Assembly (NCBI RefSeq): GCF_900103505.1
Contig: NZ_FNIA01000006.1
Coordinates: forward strand, 124,001 to 188,000
Length of the DNA: 64,000 bases
Reading direction: 5' to 3'
Origin: Haloarchaeobius iranensis
GTDB taxonomy: Archaea; Halobacteriota; Halobacteria; Halobacteriales; Natrialbaceae
The notes under the pieces were generated by a model. That model did no database searches and was not told the DNA's origin. It worked only from the letters and a program-made list of their open reading frames with translations. The stretch's first letter is position 1; every line of letters begins with the position of its first letter. Positions 47,073 to 56,119 of the stretch are shown here, piece by piece. Both the position numbers and the translations under genes were made by a program.

Positions 47073-48050
47073 CTACGCCGCCGCGTCGGTGCCCGAACCG
47101 CCGTCGAGCCTCGTCTCCGGCTCGATATACACCGTCTTCACCGCGCTGTCGCGTCCCTTCAGCTCGGCCTCGATGGCGCCGATGGCGTCGTCGATCTCGG
47201 CGGTGTCGAGGCCGGCCTCGAACGAGACGTCGGCGGTGACGACGAGGCGGCCGGGACCGAAGTACACCGTCCGGAAGTCGTTGACGGAGACGACGCCGTC
47301 GCCGGCCGCGATGGCGTCACGGAGCTCGGACTCCTCGTCCGCGGGCATGGACTCGCCGAGCAGGAGGCGCTTGTTCTCCCACGCCAGCGCGACGGCGAAG
47401 AACATGAGCAACAGCCCGATGAGCAGCGCCGAGACGGCGTCGTAGATGGGGTTCCTCGTGGCCCGCGTGAGGTAGACGCCGAACAGTGCGATGCCGGCAC
47501 CACCCATCGCGATGGTGTCCTCGGTGAACGCGGTGAGGGTGGTCACGTCGCTGGTCTTGCGGAACGCCTCGCGGTAGCTCGACCAGCCGTGTTTCTCCAT
47601 CTGCAGCTTCAGCGCCTTGTTCGCCTTCCAGAGGGCCCAGGCCTCGAAGACGATGGCCCCGGTGAGGACGGCGTAGTTGACCCAGACCCCCGGGAACGTG
47701 AAGCCCAGCAGGGTCGGGTCCTGCATCTCGGGCAGGTGGGGGTGCATGATGGCGTTGTAGCCGTGCTTCGCGGACTCCCAGCCAGCGATACCGAACAGCA
47801 GCACGCTGACGAGGAAGGAGTAGAAGAACTGTGCCTTCCCGTAGCCGAACGGGTGGCTGCGGCTCGCGTCCTTGTCGGAGTAGCGGATACCGACCAGCAG
47901 GAACACCTGGTTACCCGTGTCGGAGATGGAGTGGTACGTCTCGGAGAGCATCGCCGGGCTCATCGTCAGGAGATACCCGACGAACTTCAGGATCGCGATC
48001 GCGCCGTTGGCGATGAGTGCGGCGATGACGACTGACTTGCTCGAGGCCAT
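47073..48050 (-). CDS. Cation diffusion facilitator (CDF) family transporter
   Basis: 325 aa. Six hydrophobic spans are seen (for example VIAALIANGAIAILKFVGYLL and VLTGAIVFEAWALW), with the metal-site helix ETYHSISDTGNQ and a later TEDTIAMGGAGIALFG. A C-terminal cytosolic domain of about 90 residues follows. It exports divalent cations (Zn2+, Co2+, Fe2+ or Mn2+) against H+ or K+; the metal cannot be told. Confidence 0.92.
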   Translation of the reverse strand: MASSKSVVIAALIANGAIAILKFVGYLLTMSPAMLSETYHSISDTGNQVFLLVGIRYSDKDASRSHPFGYGKAQFFYSFLVSVLLFGIAGWESAKHGYNAIMHPHLPEMQDPTLLGFTFPGVWVNYAVLTGAIVFEAWALWKANKALKLQMEKHGWSSYREAFRKTSDVTTLTAFTEDTIAMGGAGIALFGVYLTRATRNPIYDAVSALLIGLLLMFFAVALAWENKRLLLGESMPADEESELRDAIAAGDGVVSVNDFRTVYFGPGRLVVTADVSFEAGLDTAEIDDAIGAIEAELKGRDSAVKTVYIEPETRLDGGSGTDAAA

Positions 48051-48127
48051 TGTCTACCCGACTGACATGCAGGCAAAAAACCGTTCCGGAGCGGCTTCGG
48101 TAGCCTCTCGGGCGGCGACGGCGCGTT

Positions 48128-48682
48128 TCAGGGGCCGGCGTACGTCCAGGTGGAGCCGTCGTCGGAGGGCCCGTCGACGCCGGGGAGCCGGGTGAGCCGC
48201 GGGCGGAGGAACGCCCACCACGCGTCGGGCGTGTCGTAGCCCGCCTTGTGGCCCGGGTACACCTCGCGCTTGAACGCCCGGTCGCTGGCCCGACCCTCCT
48301 CCGCGAGGTACTCCCAGGCGCGTTCGAGCGCGTCGCGCCGCCAGTCCTGCATCATCTCGCTCACGCCCGGCACGTCGAGCTCGGCGATGGTGCGCTGGAC
48401 GGCCGCACGACGGGCCGTCTCGGGGTCGATGCTGCCGCCCGGATGGACGTCCGGGGAGAGGTAGTACGCCGTGAGCGCGTCGTCGCCGTCCACCAGCTCG
48501 GCCGCTTCGAGCTCGCCCGCTTCGACGAGCGCCGACAGCGTCGCGGCGACGTGGTCACGGCCCACGTCGAGCTCCTCGGCGACCCCCTCCGCCGTCCGCG
48601 GGCCGAGCGAGTCGAACGTCGCGAGGACGACTGCGCGGGGTGGTGCGTCTTCCGCCTCGGGACGCTCGCGCTCCTGTGCCAT
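48128..48682 (-). CDS. Haloarchaeal HTH-containing protein, function unknown
   Basis: 184 aa from ATG 48682. An N-terminal wHTH-like region (VVLATFDSLGPRTAEGVAEELDVGRDHVAATLSALVEAGELEAAELV) is followed by a helical C-terminal part with Trp/Tyr-rich stretches (MMQDWRRDALERAWEYLAEEG, TPDAWWAFLRPRLTRLPG, STWTYAGP). It may bind DNA. It is divergent from the phosphoesterase gene. Confidence 0.75.
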   Translation of the reverse strand: MAQERERPEAEDAPPRAVVLATFDSLGPRTAEGVAEELDVGRDHVAATLSALVEAGELEAAELVDGDDALTAYYLSPDVHPGGSIDPETARRAAVQRTIAELDVPGVSEMMQDWRRDALERAWEYLAEEGRASDRAFKREVYPGHKAGYDTPDAWWAFLRPRLTRLPGVDGPSDDGSTWTYAGP

Positions 48683-48762
48683 GCCCCAACGTTGCGGCGG
48701 CGGCACCAAAGTGGTTTCTGTCGAACGAAACGTACCTCATCCCCGGGGACCTACGACCGAGC

Positions 48763-49293
48763 ATGCTCGTCGTCTGCTCAGACACGCACTCACACACCGT
48801 CCACGCACTGACCGGCCGGACCAGCGAAGCGGTCGGGGCCGCCGAACTCGTCGTCCACGCCGGCGATTTCGTCTCGCCGGACGCGCTCGATGCCTTCTAC
48901 GAGGTGGCGTCCGAACTCCGCGCCGTCCACGGCAACGCGGACGGCCCGGCAGTCACCGAGCGCCTCCCGACCGCACGCGTCGTCGAGCACGAAGGCGTCC
49001 GCATCGCCGTGACACACCGCCGCAGCGGCGGCGCGACCGGCCTGGCGATGTTCGGCCGCGAGAAGGGGGCAGACCTCGTCGTCTCCGGGCACACGCACCG
49101 GCCGACGGTCGTCGACACCGGCGACGTGACCCTGCTGAACCCCGGCAGTCACGCCCAGCCGCGGGGGAACCGACCCGGCCACGCCGAGCTCGAACCGACC
49201 GACGACGGGCTCTCGGGGCGCATCGTCCAGCCCGACGGGACGCTCGTCGAGGAGTTCTCGGTGAGGGCGCGGGATCGCGACACACGGGAGTGA
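48763..49293 (+). CDS. Metallophosphoesterase (YfcE/MJ0936-like)
   Basis: 176 aa from ATG 48763. Metal-binding motifs run in order: MLVVCSDTHSH (D, H), LVVHAGDFVS (GD), AVHGNADG (GN), IAVTHRRSGG (H) and VVSGHTHRP (GHTH). A cytosolic phosphodiesterase is likely; the substrate is unknown. Confidence 0.92.
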   Translation: MLVVCSDTHSHTVHALTGRTSEAVGAAELVVHAGDFVSPDALDAFYEVASELRAVHGNADGPAVTERLPTARVVEHEGVRIAVTHRRSGGATGLAMFGREKGADLVVSGHTHRPTVVDTGDVTLLNPGSHAQPRGNRPGHAELEPTDDGLSGRIVQPDGTLVEEFSVRARDRDTRE

Positions 49294-49352
49294 GCGCCGA
49301 GCAGCGGGTGTCAGACACGGGGATGTGGGGAGAGGGGTGCCGTAGCGTCGGT

Positions 49353-49419
49353 CGTCGGCCGACGTGCCCCGGGGTCGTGTGTCATGACAGGTGGAGGGCC
49401 GAAGCCCCGGGGTCCACGT
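49353..49419. other. Inverted-repeat cluster between convergent genes
   Basis: In the 181-bp spacer: palindrome CGTCGGCCGACG (49353-49364); ACGTG-CCCCGGGG (49362-49374) pairing with CCCCGGGG-TCCACGT (49405-49419); and inside it palindrome TGTCATGACA (49380-49389) and hairpin GGGC-CGAA-GCCC (49396-49407). Together they could fold as a long branched stem in either transcript. Confidence 0.5.
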
Positions 49420-49474
49420 CGACCAACGACACACGTATCAAAAGAGATACTGATAGCACAAAGCCGCGTTTCAC

Positions 49475-50191
49475 CTACTGGTTCGCGGTGTACCAGTAGG
49501 CGAAGCCAGCGGCGAGGATGAGCGCCCCGCCGAGCAGGAACGCCAGTCCCGGGGAGACCGACGAACCGGCCGTGTCGGCCGCGACACGTGTCGCTGCCGT
49601 CGTCGTCTCGACCGCCGTGGTCGCCGTCTCGTTGGGGTTGTTCGCGACCGTCTCGGTCGACGGTGGGGGGAGCGGCTCCCCGCTCGGGGGGCCCCCACCG
49701 CCGAAGTCGAAGAACGAGCCGAGTCCGCCACCGAACGTCTGCTGGACGAGCAACGACCCCACCGCGAGCAGCCCGAAGGCACCGAGCAGTCGGGAGATAG
49801 CCGCCTTCAGTCCCGTCGACTGCTCCGAACCGCCGGCGAAGACCACGAGCGGCTGGTCGGCCGGCGCGTACACCTTCATCTCCCTTCCCTTCGCCGAGTA
49901 CGCCGTATCCACCACCTCGATGATGTCGGCGTCCTCCAGTTTCTCCAGGTGGTACTGCGTGTTCTGGAGGGAGGTGTCGACCACGTCGGCGAGCTGGGAG
50001 GGTGTCGCGGGTTCGTCGTGGAGCGCGGTGAGCACCTCACGCGCCGTCGACGAGGAGAGTGCCCCGATGAGGTCGTCGGCGTCGTCGCTGTCGAGGCCGA
50101 TGACGCGAGGCTCCGCGTCGTCGGCAGCCGACGTGTCCGGAGAGGAGGGCAACAGGTCCGCCATATCGTAGGGATGGGCATCGTCGAACAT
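49475..50191 (-). CDS. Membrane-anchored ArsR-like wHTH regulator
   Basis: 238 aa. A winged HTH at about 35-105 (IGALSSSTAREVLTALHDEPATPSQLADVVDTSLQNTQYHLEKLEDADIIEVVDTAYS) is followed by a first membrane segment at about 132-150 (LLGAFGLLAVGSLLVQQ). A Pro/Gly/Thr-rich outer loop and a second span (LAFLLGGALILAAGFAYWY) end the protein. The layout suggests a DNA-binding domain tethered to the membrane that responds to a surface signal. It is divergent from the small membrane protein at 50399. Confidence 0.87.
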   Translation of the reverse strand: MFDDAHPYDMADLLPSSPDTSAADDAEPRVIGLDSDDADDLIGALSSSTAREVLTALHDEPATPSQLADVVDTSLQNTQYHLEKLEDADIIEVVDTAYSAKGREMKVYAPADQPLVVFAGGSEQSTGLKAAISRLLGAFGLLAVGSLLVQQTFGGGLGSFFDFGGGGPPSGEPLPPPSTETVANNPNETATTAVETTTAATRVAADTAGSSVSPGLAFLLGGALILAAGFAYWYTANQ

Positions 50192-50398
50192 GAACGTTTG
50201 TATATCTTCGATAACTCTTTGTGTTTCCAGAATCGCAAGACAGCACCGCGATTGATAGCCGGTAACACACCACCGCCAGCAGTGATTTCCACGGGAAAAG
50301 ATAACGGGACACTAGACCCACCGACCGACGGCTCGGCCCCATCAGTTCCCACCGGAAACGTCGAAACGCATTTGTCTCGAGCCACGAAACGAAGACCC

Positions 50399-50563
50399 AT
50401 GCAGACACCCGTCCCCGCACAGGCCGACGGCTTCTTCGAGGACCCGTTCACGCTGTTCGTCGTCGTCGTGCTGCTCGCGCTCATCTTCTTCTTCTACCTG
50501 CTGTTCCGGCGCACCATGCTCGGCTTCAAGGAAGGCATGGAGGAAGGCTCGGGGAAGAACTAG
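50399..50563 (+). CDS. Small single-span membrane protein
   Basis: 54 aa: MQTPVPAQADGFFEDPFTLF, a hydrophobic span (about 18-40, VVVVLLALIFFFYLLF), and a basic/acidic tail. The topology is probably N-out, C-in. Divergent from the membrane-anchored regulator, 207 bp away. Function unknown; it could be a partner or target of that regulator. Confidence 0.75.
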   Translation: MQTPVPAQADGFFEDPFTLFVVVVLLALIFFFYLLFRRTMLGFKEGMEEGSGKN

Positions 50564-51576
50564 AGCGCCGACTCGACCCGCTCCACCGTCGCCGCGACCG
50601 CCGCCTCGTCCACGCCCCAGTGCGTGCAGAACCGGACGACGTGCTCGCCGAAGGCCGAACCCAGCACGTCCTCGTCCGCACATCGGTCGAGGAACGTCTC
50701 CGCGGTCAGCCCGCTCTCCGACGTGTCCACGAGCACGATGTTCGTGTCCGGCTCGGTCGCCGAGAGGCCCGGAAGCTCGTCCAGCCCGGCCGCCAGCGTC
50801 CGCGCGTTCTCGTGGTCCTCGGCCAGCCGCTCGACGTTCCCGAGCGCCTGCAGCCCGGGCCCGGCGATGACGCCCGCCTGCCGCATCCCGCCGCCGAACA
50901 GCTTCCGGTTCCGCCGTGCGCGGTCGATGAACTCGGCCGGGCCAGCGAGGATGGAGCCGACCGGCGCTCCCAGCCCCTTCGAGAGACAGAACATCACGGA
51001 GTCGACGTGCTCGGTGATGTCGCTCGCCGGCACGCCCAGCGACACCGCGGCGTTGAACAGGCGCGCGCCGTCGAGGTGCACCGGCACGTCGAGCTCGTGT
51101 GCCGCCTCGGCCGCGGCCGCGATCTCGTCGGGCGTGATGGCCACCCCACCCTTCGAGTTGTGCGTGTTCTCAAGCGTCAGCAGGCCCGTGCCGGGCCGGT
51201 GCAGGTCCTCCGCGACGTAGCCCTCGCGAACCTGCGCGGGCGTCGGGGCCCCGCGTTCGCCCCCGTCGAACGTCCGCACCTGCAGCGACGAGAGCTGGGC
51301 CATCCCGCCGAGCTCCCACTTCACGACGTGGCTCTCCCGCCCCGAGAGCACCTCCTGGCCGCGGTCGGTGTGGGTGCGCACCGCCACCTGGTTGCCCATC
51401 GTCCCCGTCGGGACGAACAGCGCATCCTCCATGCCCACGAGCTCCGCCGCCTCCGTTTCGAGCTCGTTCACCGTCGGGTCCTCCTCGTACACGTCGTCGC
51501 CGACCGGTGCTGACGCGGCCGCTTCGCGCATCGCCTCGTCCGGCTTCGTGACCGTATCGCTGCGTAGGTCGATCAT
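50560..51576 (-). CDS. Low-specificity L-threonine aldolase
   Basis: 338 aa from ATG 51576 (MIDLRSDTVTKPDEAMREA). PLP fold type I: the cofactor lysine is in SVMFCLSKGLGAPVGSIL, with PVHLDGARLFNAAV (PLP Asp) and LENTHNSKGG. It splits threonine or allo-threonine into glycine and acetaldehyde. It overlaps the end of the small membrane gene by 4 bp, convergently. Confidence 0.93.
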   Translation of the reverse strand: MIDLRSDTVTKPDEAMREAAASAPVGDDVYEEDPTVNELETEAAELVGMEDALFVPTGTMGNQVAVRTHTDRGQEVLSGRESHVVKWELGGMAQLSSLQVRTFDGGERGAPTPAQVREGYVAEDLHRPGTGLLTLENTHNSKGGVAITPDEIAAAAEAAHELDVPVHLDGARLFNAAVSLGVPASDITEHVDSVMFCLSKGLGAPVGSILAGPAEFIDRARRNRKLFGGGMRQAGVIAGPGLQALGNVERLAEDHENARTLAAGLDELPGLSATEPDTNIVLVDTSESGLTAETFLDRCADEDVLGSAFGEHVVRFCTHWGVDEAAVAATVERVESAL

Positions 51577-51669
51577 CGTGTGTGAGTGTGTGGGGACCGG
51601 GTGGAAATAGCTCGCGGTCCGACCGTGTGAACTGTCCGTGTCCGCGCAGCCGACCATGAGATGTGTTGA

Positions 51670-51680
51670 CATATAACTTA
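51670..51680 (+). promoter_or_regulatory. TATA box of the zinc-ribbon gene at 51707
   Basis: CATATAACTTA, centred 32 nt before ATG 51707. Confidence 0.55.
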
Positions 51681-51706
51681 AGATTCTGGCTCCCGTCTCT
51701 CCGACC

Positions 51707-52006
51707 ATGTCCCACCAGGACGAGGAGCCACGCATCAGCTTCGGCACGGGTATCTACACCGAGGACGGCACGAAGATCGGCCACGTCCGCGGCTTCGACG
51801 AGCACGGCTTCTACGTGACAGCCGAGGACGGCATCGAGGGCATGAGCATCGGTCACCATCGTGCAGGCCACGAGTTCGGCGAGGGCGAGCTAATGTGGCG
51901 CTGCTGGGAGTGCGGCGAGATGGGCAAGCTCGACAGCGACCTCCCCGACGAGTGCCCGAACTGCGGCACCGAGAAGGAGGACATCTACTACTGGACCGAG
52001 GACTGA
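51707..52006 (+). CDS. Zinc-ribbon protein, haloarchaeal conserved type
   Basis: 99 aa. The N-terminal half (ISFGTGIYTEDGTKIGHVRGFDEHGFYVTAEDGIE) looks like a small beta barrel similar to PRC-barrel proteins. The C-terminal half is a zinc ribbon (MWRCWECGEMGKLDSDLPDECPNCGTEKEDIYYWTED) with two CxxC pairs, rubredoxin-like. It ends near a T5 run (52016-52020) that may terminate transcription. Function unknown. Confidence 0.85.
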   Translation: MSHQDEEPRISFGTGIYTEDGTKIGHVRGFDEHGFYVTAEDGIEGMSIGHHRAGHEFGEGELMWRCWECGEMGKLDSDLPDECPNCGTEKEDIYYWTED

Positions 52007-52045
52007 CCGGCACACTTTTTCTCCGTCGGCCACCCACGTCGAGCC

Positions 52046-52960
52046 ATGCGAATCGTCGTCTACGGCGCGGGCAGCCTCGGCAGCCTGCTCGGCGGCCTCC
52101 TCCAGCGCGGCGGGCACGATGTCACCCTCGTCGGCCGTGACCCGCACGTCGCCACCGTCCGGTCCGAAGGGCTCCGGGTCGAGACGCCCGGCGGCGTGGA
52201 GACCGTCCACCCCGACGCGACGACCGACGGAGCCGACCTCGACGCCGACCTCGCGCTCGTGACGGTGAAGGCGTTCGACACCGAGACCGCCGCACGCGAC
52301 CTCGCCACCGGTAGCTTCGACGCGGTCTGCTCGCTCCAGAACGGGATGGGCAACGAGGCGACCCTGGCCGCACGCGTCGACTACCCCGTCTACGCCGGCA
52401 CCGTCACCTACGGGGCCATCCTCCACGAGCCCGGCCGGGTCGAGTGCACGGGCGTCGGCGAGGTCGTGGTCGGCGTCCACGACGGCGGGACCGGCCCCGC
52501 GGACTACCTGCTCGAACGCGCCCTCGTCGACGGCGGCCTCGTCGCCGCGGTCGTCGACGACATGCCCCGCCGCCTCTGGGAGAAGCTCGCGGTCAACGCC
52601 GGCATCAACACCGTCACCGCGCTCACCCGCAGCGAGAACGGCGCGCTGCTGGACGGGGTCGCCAACGGGCTCGCCCGTGACGCCGCCCGCGAGACCGCCC
52701 GTGTCGCCCGCGGCCACGACGTGTCCCTGTCGAACCGCGAGGCCGTCGAGAGCGTCGAGGACGTGGCCGAGGCGACCGCCGCGAACACCTCCTCGATGCT
52801 GCAGGACATCCAGTCGGGCCGGCGCACCGAGGTCGACGCCATCACCGGCTACGTGGTCGACCGTGCCGGGGAGGTTCGGGACGCCGACGTCGACGTACCC
52901 GTCTGCGAGACGGCGACGCGGTTGCTCAGGGCGTGGGAGGCGGCGCGGGGACTGCGGTGA
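52046..52960 (+). CDS. panE: 2-dehydropantoate 2-reductase (ketopantoate reductase)
   Basis: 304 aa. An N-terminal Rossmann motif MRIVVYGAGSLGSLLGGLL binds NADPH. CSLQNGMGNEATLA and the catalytic Lys region RRLWEKLAVNAGINTVTALT are family marks, and a helical C-terminal dimer domain follows. It reduces ketopantoate to pantoate in coenzyme A synthesis, the same pathway as the dephospho-CoA kinase at 1048-1590. Confidence 0.93.
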   Translation: MRIVVYGAGSLGSLLGGLLQRGGHDVTLVGRDPHVATVRSEGLRVETPGGVETVHPDATTDGADLDADLALVTVKAFDTETAARDLATGSFDAVCSLQNGMGNEATLAARVDYPVYAGTVTYGAILHEPGRVECTGVGEVVVGVHDGGTGPADYLLERALVDGGLVAAVVDDMPRRLWEKLAVNAGINTVTALTRSENGALLDGVANGLARDAARETARVARGHDVSLSNREAVESVEDVAEATAANTSSMLQDIQSGRRTEVDAITGYVVDRAGEVRDADVDVPVCETATRLLRAWEAARGLR

Positions 52961-53007
52961 ACCGGGTTGTCGAAAGTTTTACCTAACTAAGCTGTCAATC
53001 CGGCGGT

Positions 53008-53436
53008 ATGGCGCTGCGCGACTCCGGACTGGCCCCCTCGCCCGTCTTCGTGCTCTTCTTCGTGGGAGTGGTGCTACTCCTGGTCGTCACGACCGCGCTC
53101 GGCATCGGTGCGGTACGGTACGAGTTCAGCTACACCGGGACGGTCGACGAAGCCGAGGGGGTGCGCTGGCGGTTCGACTACGAGGACCTCTCGGCCGAGG
53201 ACAAACGGGTCGTGCAGCGAGCGATGGAGGGCGAACGGTTCGTCTTCGAGGACGAGGGGGCACTGCCCGGTCCCGGACGAGGCGACATCGCGATCAGGTA
53301 TCAGAACGAGTGGCACGGGTTCGAGCGACGAACGTACTTCGAGCCGAAGACCGCGTTCGGGGCCGGGGCGATAGCGAGTGCGTTGGCCGGGGTCGCCTGT
53401 ATCGGGGAGTCGATTCGACGGAAACGAGGGGACTGA
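53008..53436 (+). CDS. Predicted membrane protein, function unknown
   Basis: 142 aa. One N-terminal span (about 13-35, VFVLFFVGVVLLLVVTTALGI), an acidic domain of about 75 residues (YEDLSAEDKRVVQRAMEGERFVF), and a weaker second span (about 117-133, FGAGAIASALAGVACIG). The likely topology puts the middle domain outside the cell. It is convergent with the flippase-like gene. Confidence 0.75.
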   Translation: MALRDSGLAPSPVFVLFFVGVVLLLVVTTALGIGAVRYEFSYTGTVDEAEGVRWRFDYEDLSAEDKRVVQRAMEGERFVFEDEGALPGPGRGDIAIRYQNEWHGFERRTYFEPKTAFGAGAIASALAGVACIGESIRRKRGD

Positions 53437-53503
53437 ACGCACGGCCCGGCTTCGACGCCCCGTGGTCGGCGACGGTGCCCGGCTTCGACGGCACCGACGG
53501 CGG

Positions 53504-54541
53504 TCACACCCGTGCCGTCACCCACAGCGCCGCGATGCCACCTACGAGCAGCGCGAACACGAAGCTCTCGACGCGGTAGAGCGTCGTCACCGCGAACGCC
53601 GTATCCGCGGGCAATCGGCCGATCTCGACGAGCAATCCCGTCAGCGCGCCCTCCACCGCACCCAGTCCGCCCGGCGTCGGCACCAGCCCGGCGATGGTGC
53701 TCGCGGGGACGATGAAGAACACGAGCAGGAGCCGCATCGACGCGTCGACGGCCCGGAGCGCGGCGACCATCGGAAGCGTGAAGAACAGCCAGCCGACGTA
53801 GGAGTAGCCGAGCGCCCGGGCGAGTTCCCGGGGCTCGCCGGCGATGTCCTCGATGGAGCCGTAGAACCGCTCGATGCGGCCGCGCGTCCCGTCGACGCTC
53901 ACCCGGCTGGTCACGCGGGCGACGGGGCGGACCACCCAGACCACGAGTTCCTCGACCGCGTCGCGGTGCCGCCAAGCGAACCAGACCACGAGCGGGATGC
54001 TCACCGCGAGCAGCCCCAGCGCGAGCACGAGGTTCCCGACCGTCTCCGTGTCTCCGAGCGAGGTCTGGACGACGAGGTACGCGGTGCCGACCGCGGCGAA
54101 GTTGAAGAACGGGAGCAGGTTCAGGAGGTCCGCGGTGACGACGCTCGCGAGGCTCTGCTCGTAGTCCGCCTCGGTGTCCCGCGAGAGCACGTACGCGATG
54201 AACGGCTCGCCGCCGGCCTGCCCGAACGGGGTGACGTAGTTCGCAAAGGTCGCCGCGAAGTAGGTGACGACGAGCTTGCGATACGGGACCTCGACGCCGC
54301 CGACGGCGAGGACGATCTGCCACGCCCGGCCCCACGATGCCAGACAGAGGAACGTCGAGAGACAGCCGGCGGCGACCCAGACGGGGTCGGCCCTCCCGAG
54401 CTGGTCGAGCGTGCGCTCCCAACCGACTGCAGTCCCGAGCAGGTAGACGAGCAGCAGCGAGATGCCGAACCCGAGCCCCATCTTCGCGAGCGTCCTGCGA
54501 CCGAACAGGTCCCCGAACGCCCCACCAGATGTCCCGCTCAC
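53504..54541 (-). CDS. Flippase-like membrane protein (LPG synthase TM region / UPF0104)
   Basis: 345 aa from GTG 54541. About eight hydrophobic spans and conserved segments YVTPFGQAGGEPFIAYVLSRD and GLVPTPGGLGAVEGALTGLLVEIG identify the lysylphosphatidylglycerol-synthase transmembrane/flippase-like family. It probably moves a lipid-linked substrate. Its start lies one base after the stop of the sulfatase-superfamily gene, so the two are an operon. Confidence 0.88.
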   Translation of the reverse strand: MSGTSGGAFGDLFGRRTLAKMGLGFGISLLLVYLLGTAVGWERTLDQLGRADPVWVAAGCLSTFLCLASWGRAWQIVLAVGGVEVPYRKLVVTYFAATFANYVTPFGQAGGEPFIAYVLSRDTEADYEQSLASVVTADLLNLLPFFNFAAVGTAYLVVQTSLGDTETVGNLVLALGLLAVSIPLVVWFAWRHRDAVEELVVWVVRPVARVTSRVSVDGTRGRIERFYGSIEDIAGEPRELARALGYSYVGWLFFTLPMVAALRAVDASMRLLLVFFIVPASTIAGLVPTPGGLGAVEGALTGLLVEIGRLPADTAFAVTTLYRVESFVFALLVGGIAALWVTARV

Positions 54542-54542
54542 A

Positions 54543-56045
54543 CTACTCCATGTACCCGAGGTCCTGTAGTCGTTCCTTCGCGGTGTCGCTCATCTCGTCG
54601 AGCTCGCCGTCGCCGTCGTCGGTCGACCAGTTGCCGTCCCACTCGTCGGCGACGCGGTCCTCGAACTCGGCGAGGGCGGCCTCGACCTCGCGCTCGACCG
54701 GGTCGCCCTCGCCGCGACGGTCGTCGGTCTCGTCGGGGTCCTCGTCGAGCCGGTAGAACTCGTCGGGGATGCGCTCGTTGCGGACGTACTTGCCGTCCGC
54801 CCGGCGGGCCGCCCGCATCCGGGAGTAGAACCGGGAGTCCTCGTCGAGCGTGATGCCGGCGTCGGCGGCCTTCCCCTCGAGCTGTTTGAGCTCGACGACG
54901 GGCCGGGAGTACTCGACGAAGGCGTACTCGCCCTGCTCCCGGTCGCCGTGGGAGTCGTCCAGCAGCGACCGGGCAGGCTCCGGGTCGACGCCGCCGCCGA
55001 CGGCCGTCTCGACGCCCGCGTGGTCGAGGACGGTGTGGTAGAGGTCGAGCAGCTCGAACTGCTGGTCGTACCGTCCCGGGTCGAGCGCCGGATGTTTGAC
55101 CATGCAGGGAACGTTCACGAGCGGGTCGTAGATGCAGAACTCGTGGCCGTAGAGGCCGTGCTCCCCGAACAGCTCGCCGTGGTCCGCACAGACGACGACG
55201 AGCGTGTCCTCCCAGTGGCCCTCGGCCTTGAGCCAGTCGAACAGCCGCGTGAGTTCGGCGTCGATGTGGCGTATCTCGGCGTCGTACAGCCCGCGGATGT
55301 CGTCCCACTCGTCGTCGTCGATGTCGCGCGCCCCGGAGTTGTACTCCTTCGAGTTCTGGCACACCGTCGCCGAGTCCACGCCGGGGGCGAACGCCTCGCG
55401 GTGCTCCTCGGGTGGGTGGTACGGCAGGTGGGCGTCCATCAGGTTGACGAACTGGAACCAGTGCTCGCCGTCGGCCTCGGCCTCGGCGATGAACTCCTGC
55501 GTGCGGTCGATGACCTGCGGCGTCTTCGAGTCGGCGCCCTCGCCCGAGGCGGTGTACTCGTGTATCTTGTTCCCCACCGAGACCATCCAGTCGGCGACCC
55601 GTCGGAGGGTCGGGCTGTCGTTCATCGCCTTCCAGGCGCGGGCGATGGGTCCGGAGAGGAACTCGCCGGGCATCACCTCGAAGAAGTTGTCCTGGTCGTC
55701 GAAGCCGTCCGTGAGATGGGTGTACGGCGTGATCCACGCGTTCGAGGAGTAACACGCCGTCCGATGCGTCTCCGCGAGCGTCTCTGCGAGCGTCGTCGCC
55801 CCCTCCAGATACGGGTTCTCCTGGCTGGCCCCGTGCTGGCTCGGGTACAGCCCGGTGAACAGCGAGGCGTGCACCGGGAGCGTCCACGGTGCCTGCGCGA
55901 CCGCACCCTCGTACACTGCGGCCTCCGATGCGAACGCCTCCAGGCCGGGCGTCGTCGGGCGGTCGTACCCGTAGACGGACAGATGGTCTTTCCTGACCGT
56001 GTCCATCACGACGAACAGGACGTTCCGCCCGTCTGTGGGGTTCAT
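54543..56045 (-). CDS. Sulfatase/alkaline-phosphatase superfamily enzyme
   Basis: 500 aa. The metal site includes D15 in VLFVVMDTVRKDHLSVYGYDR and VVCADHGELFGEHGLYGHE. At the nucleophile position the segment reads APWTLPVHASLFTG, placing T55 where formylglycine sulfatases have Cys or Ser. A Thr nucleophile is used by LtaS-type phosphoglycerol transferases, so the reaction may involve a phosphate or phosphodiester. There is no signal peptide or clear membrane span. It is paired with a flippase-like gene, suggesting modification of an envelope lipid or glycan. Confidence 0.88.
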   Translation of the reverse strand: MNPTDGRNVLFVVMDTVRKDHLSVYGYDRPTTPGLEAFASEAAVYEGAVAQAPWTLPVHASLFTGLYPSQHGASQENPYLEGATTLAETLAETHRTACYSSNAWITPYTHLTDGFDDQDNFFEVMPGEFLSGPIARAWKAMNDSPTLRRVADWMVSVGNKIHEYTASGEGADSKTPQVIDRTQEFIAEAEADGEHWFQFVNLMDAHLPYHPPEEHREAFAPGVDSATVCQNSKEYNSGARDIDDDEWDDIRGLYDAEIRHIDAELTRLFDWLKAEGHWEDTLVVVCADHGELFGEHGLYGHEFCIYDPLVNVPCMVKHPALDPGRYDQQFELLDLYHTVLDHAGVETAVGGGVDPEPARSLLDDSHGDREQGEYAFVEYSRPVVELKQLEGKAADAGITLDEDSRFYSRMRAARRADGKYVRNERIPDEFYRLDEDPDETDDRRGEGDPVEREVEAALAEFEDRVADEWDGNWSTDDGDGELDEMSDTAKERLQDLGYME

Positions 56046-56119
56046 ACTCGGCCTCGGGGGGACGAAGGATTAAGAACTGTTGTTTTGCCCGGAGCGAAGT
56101 CGGTTCGACGGCGGCGGCC

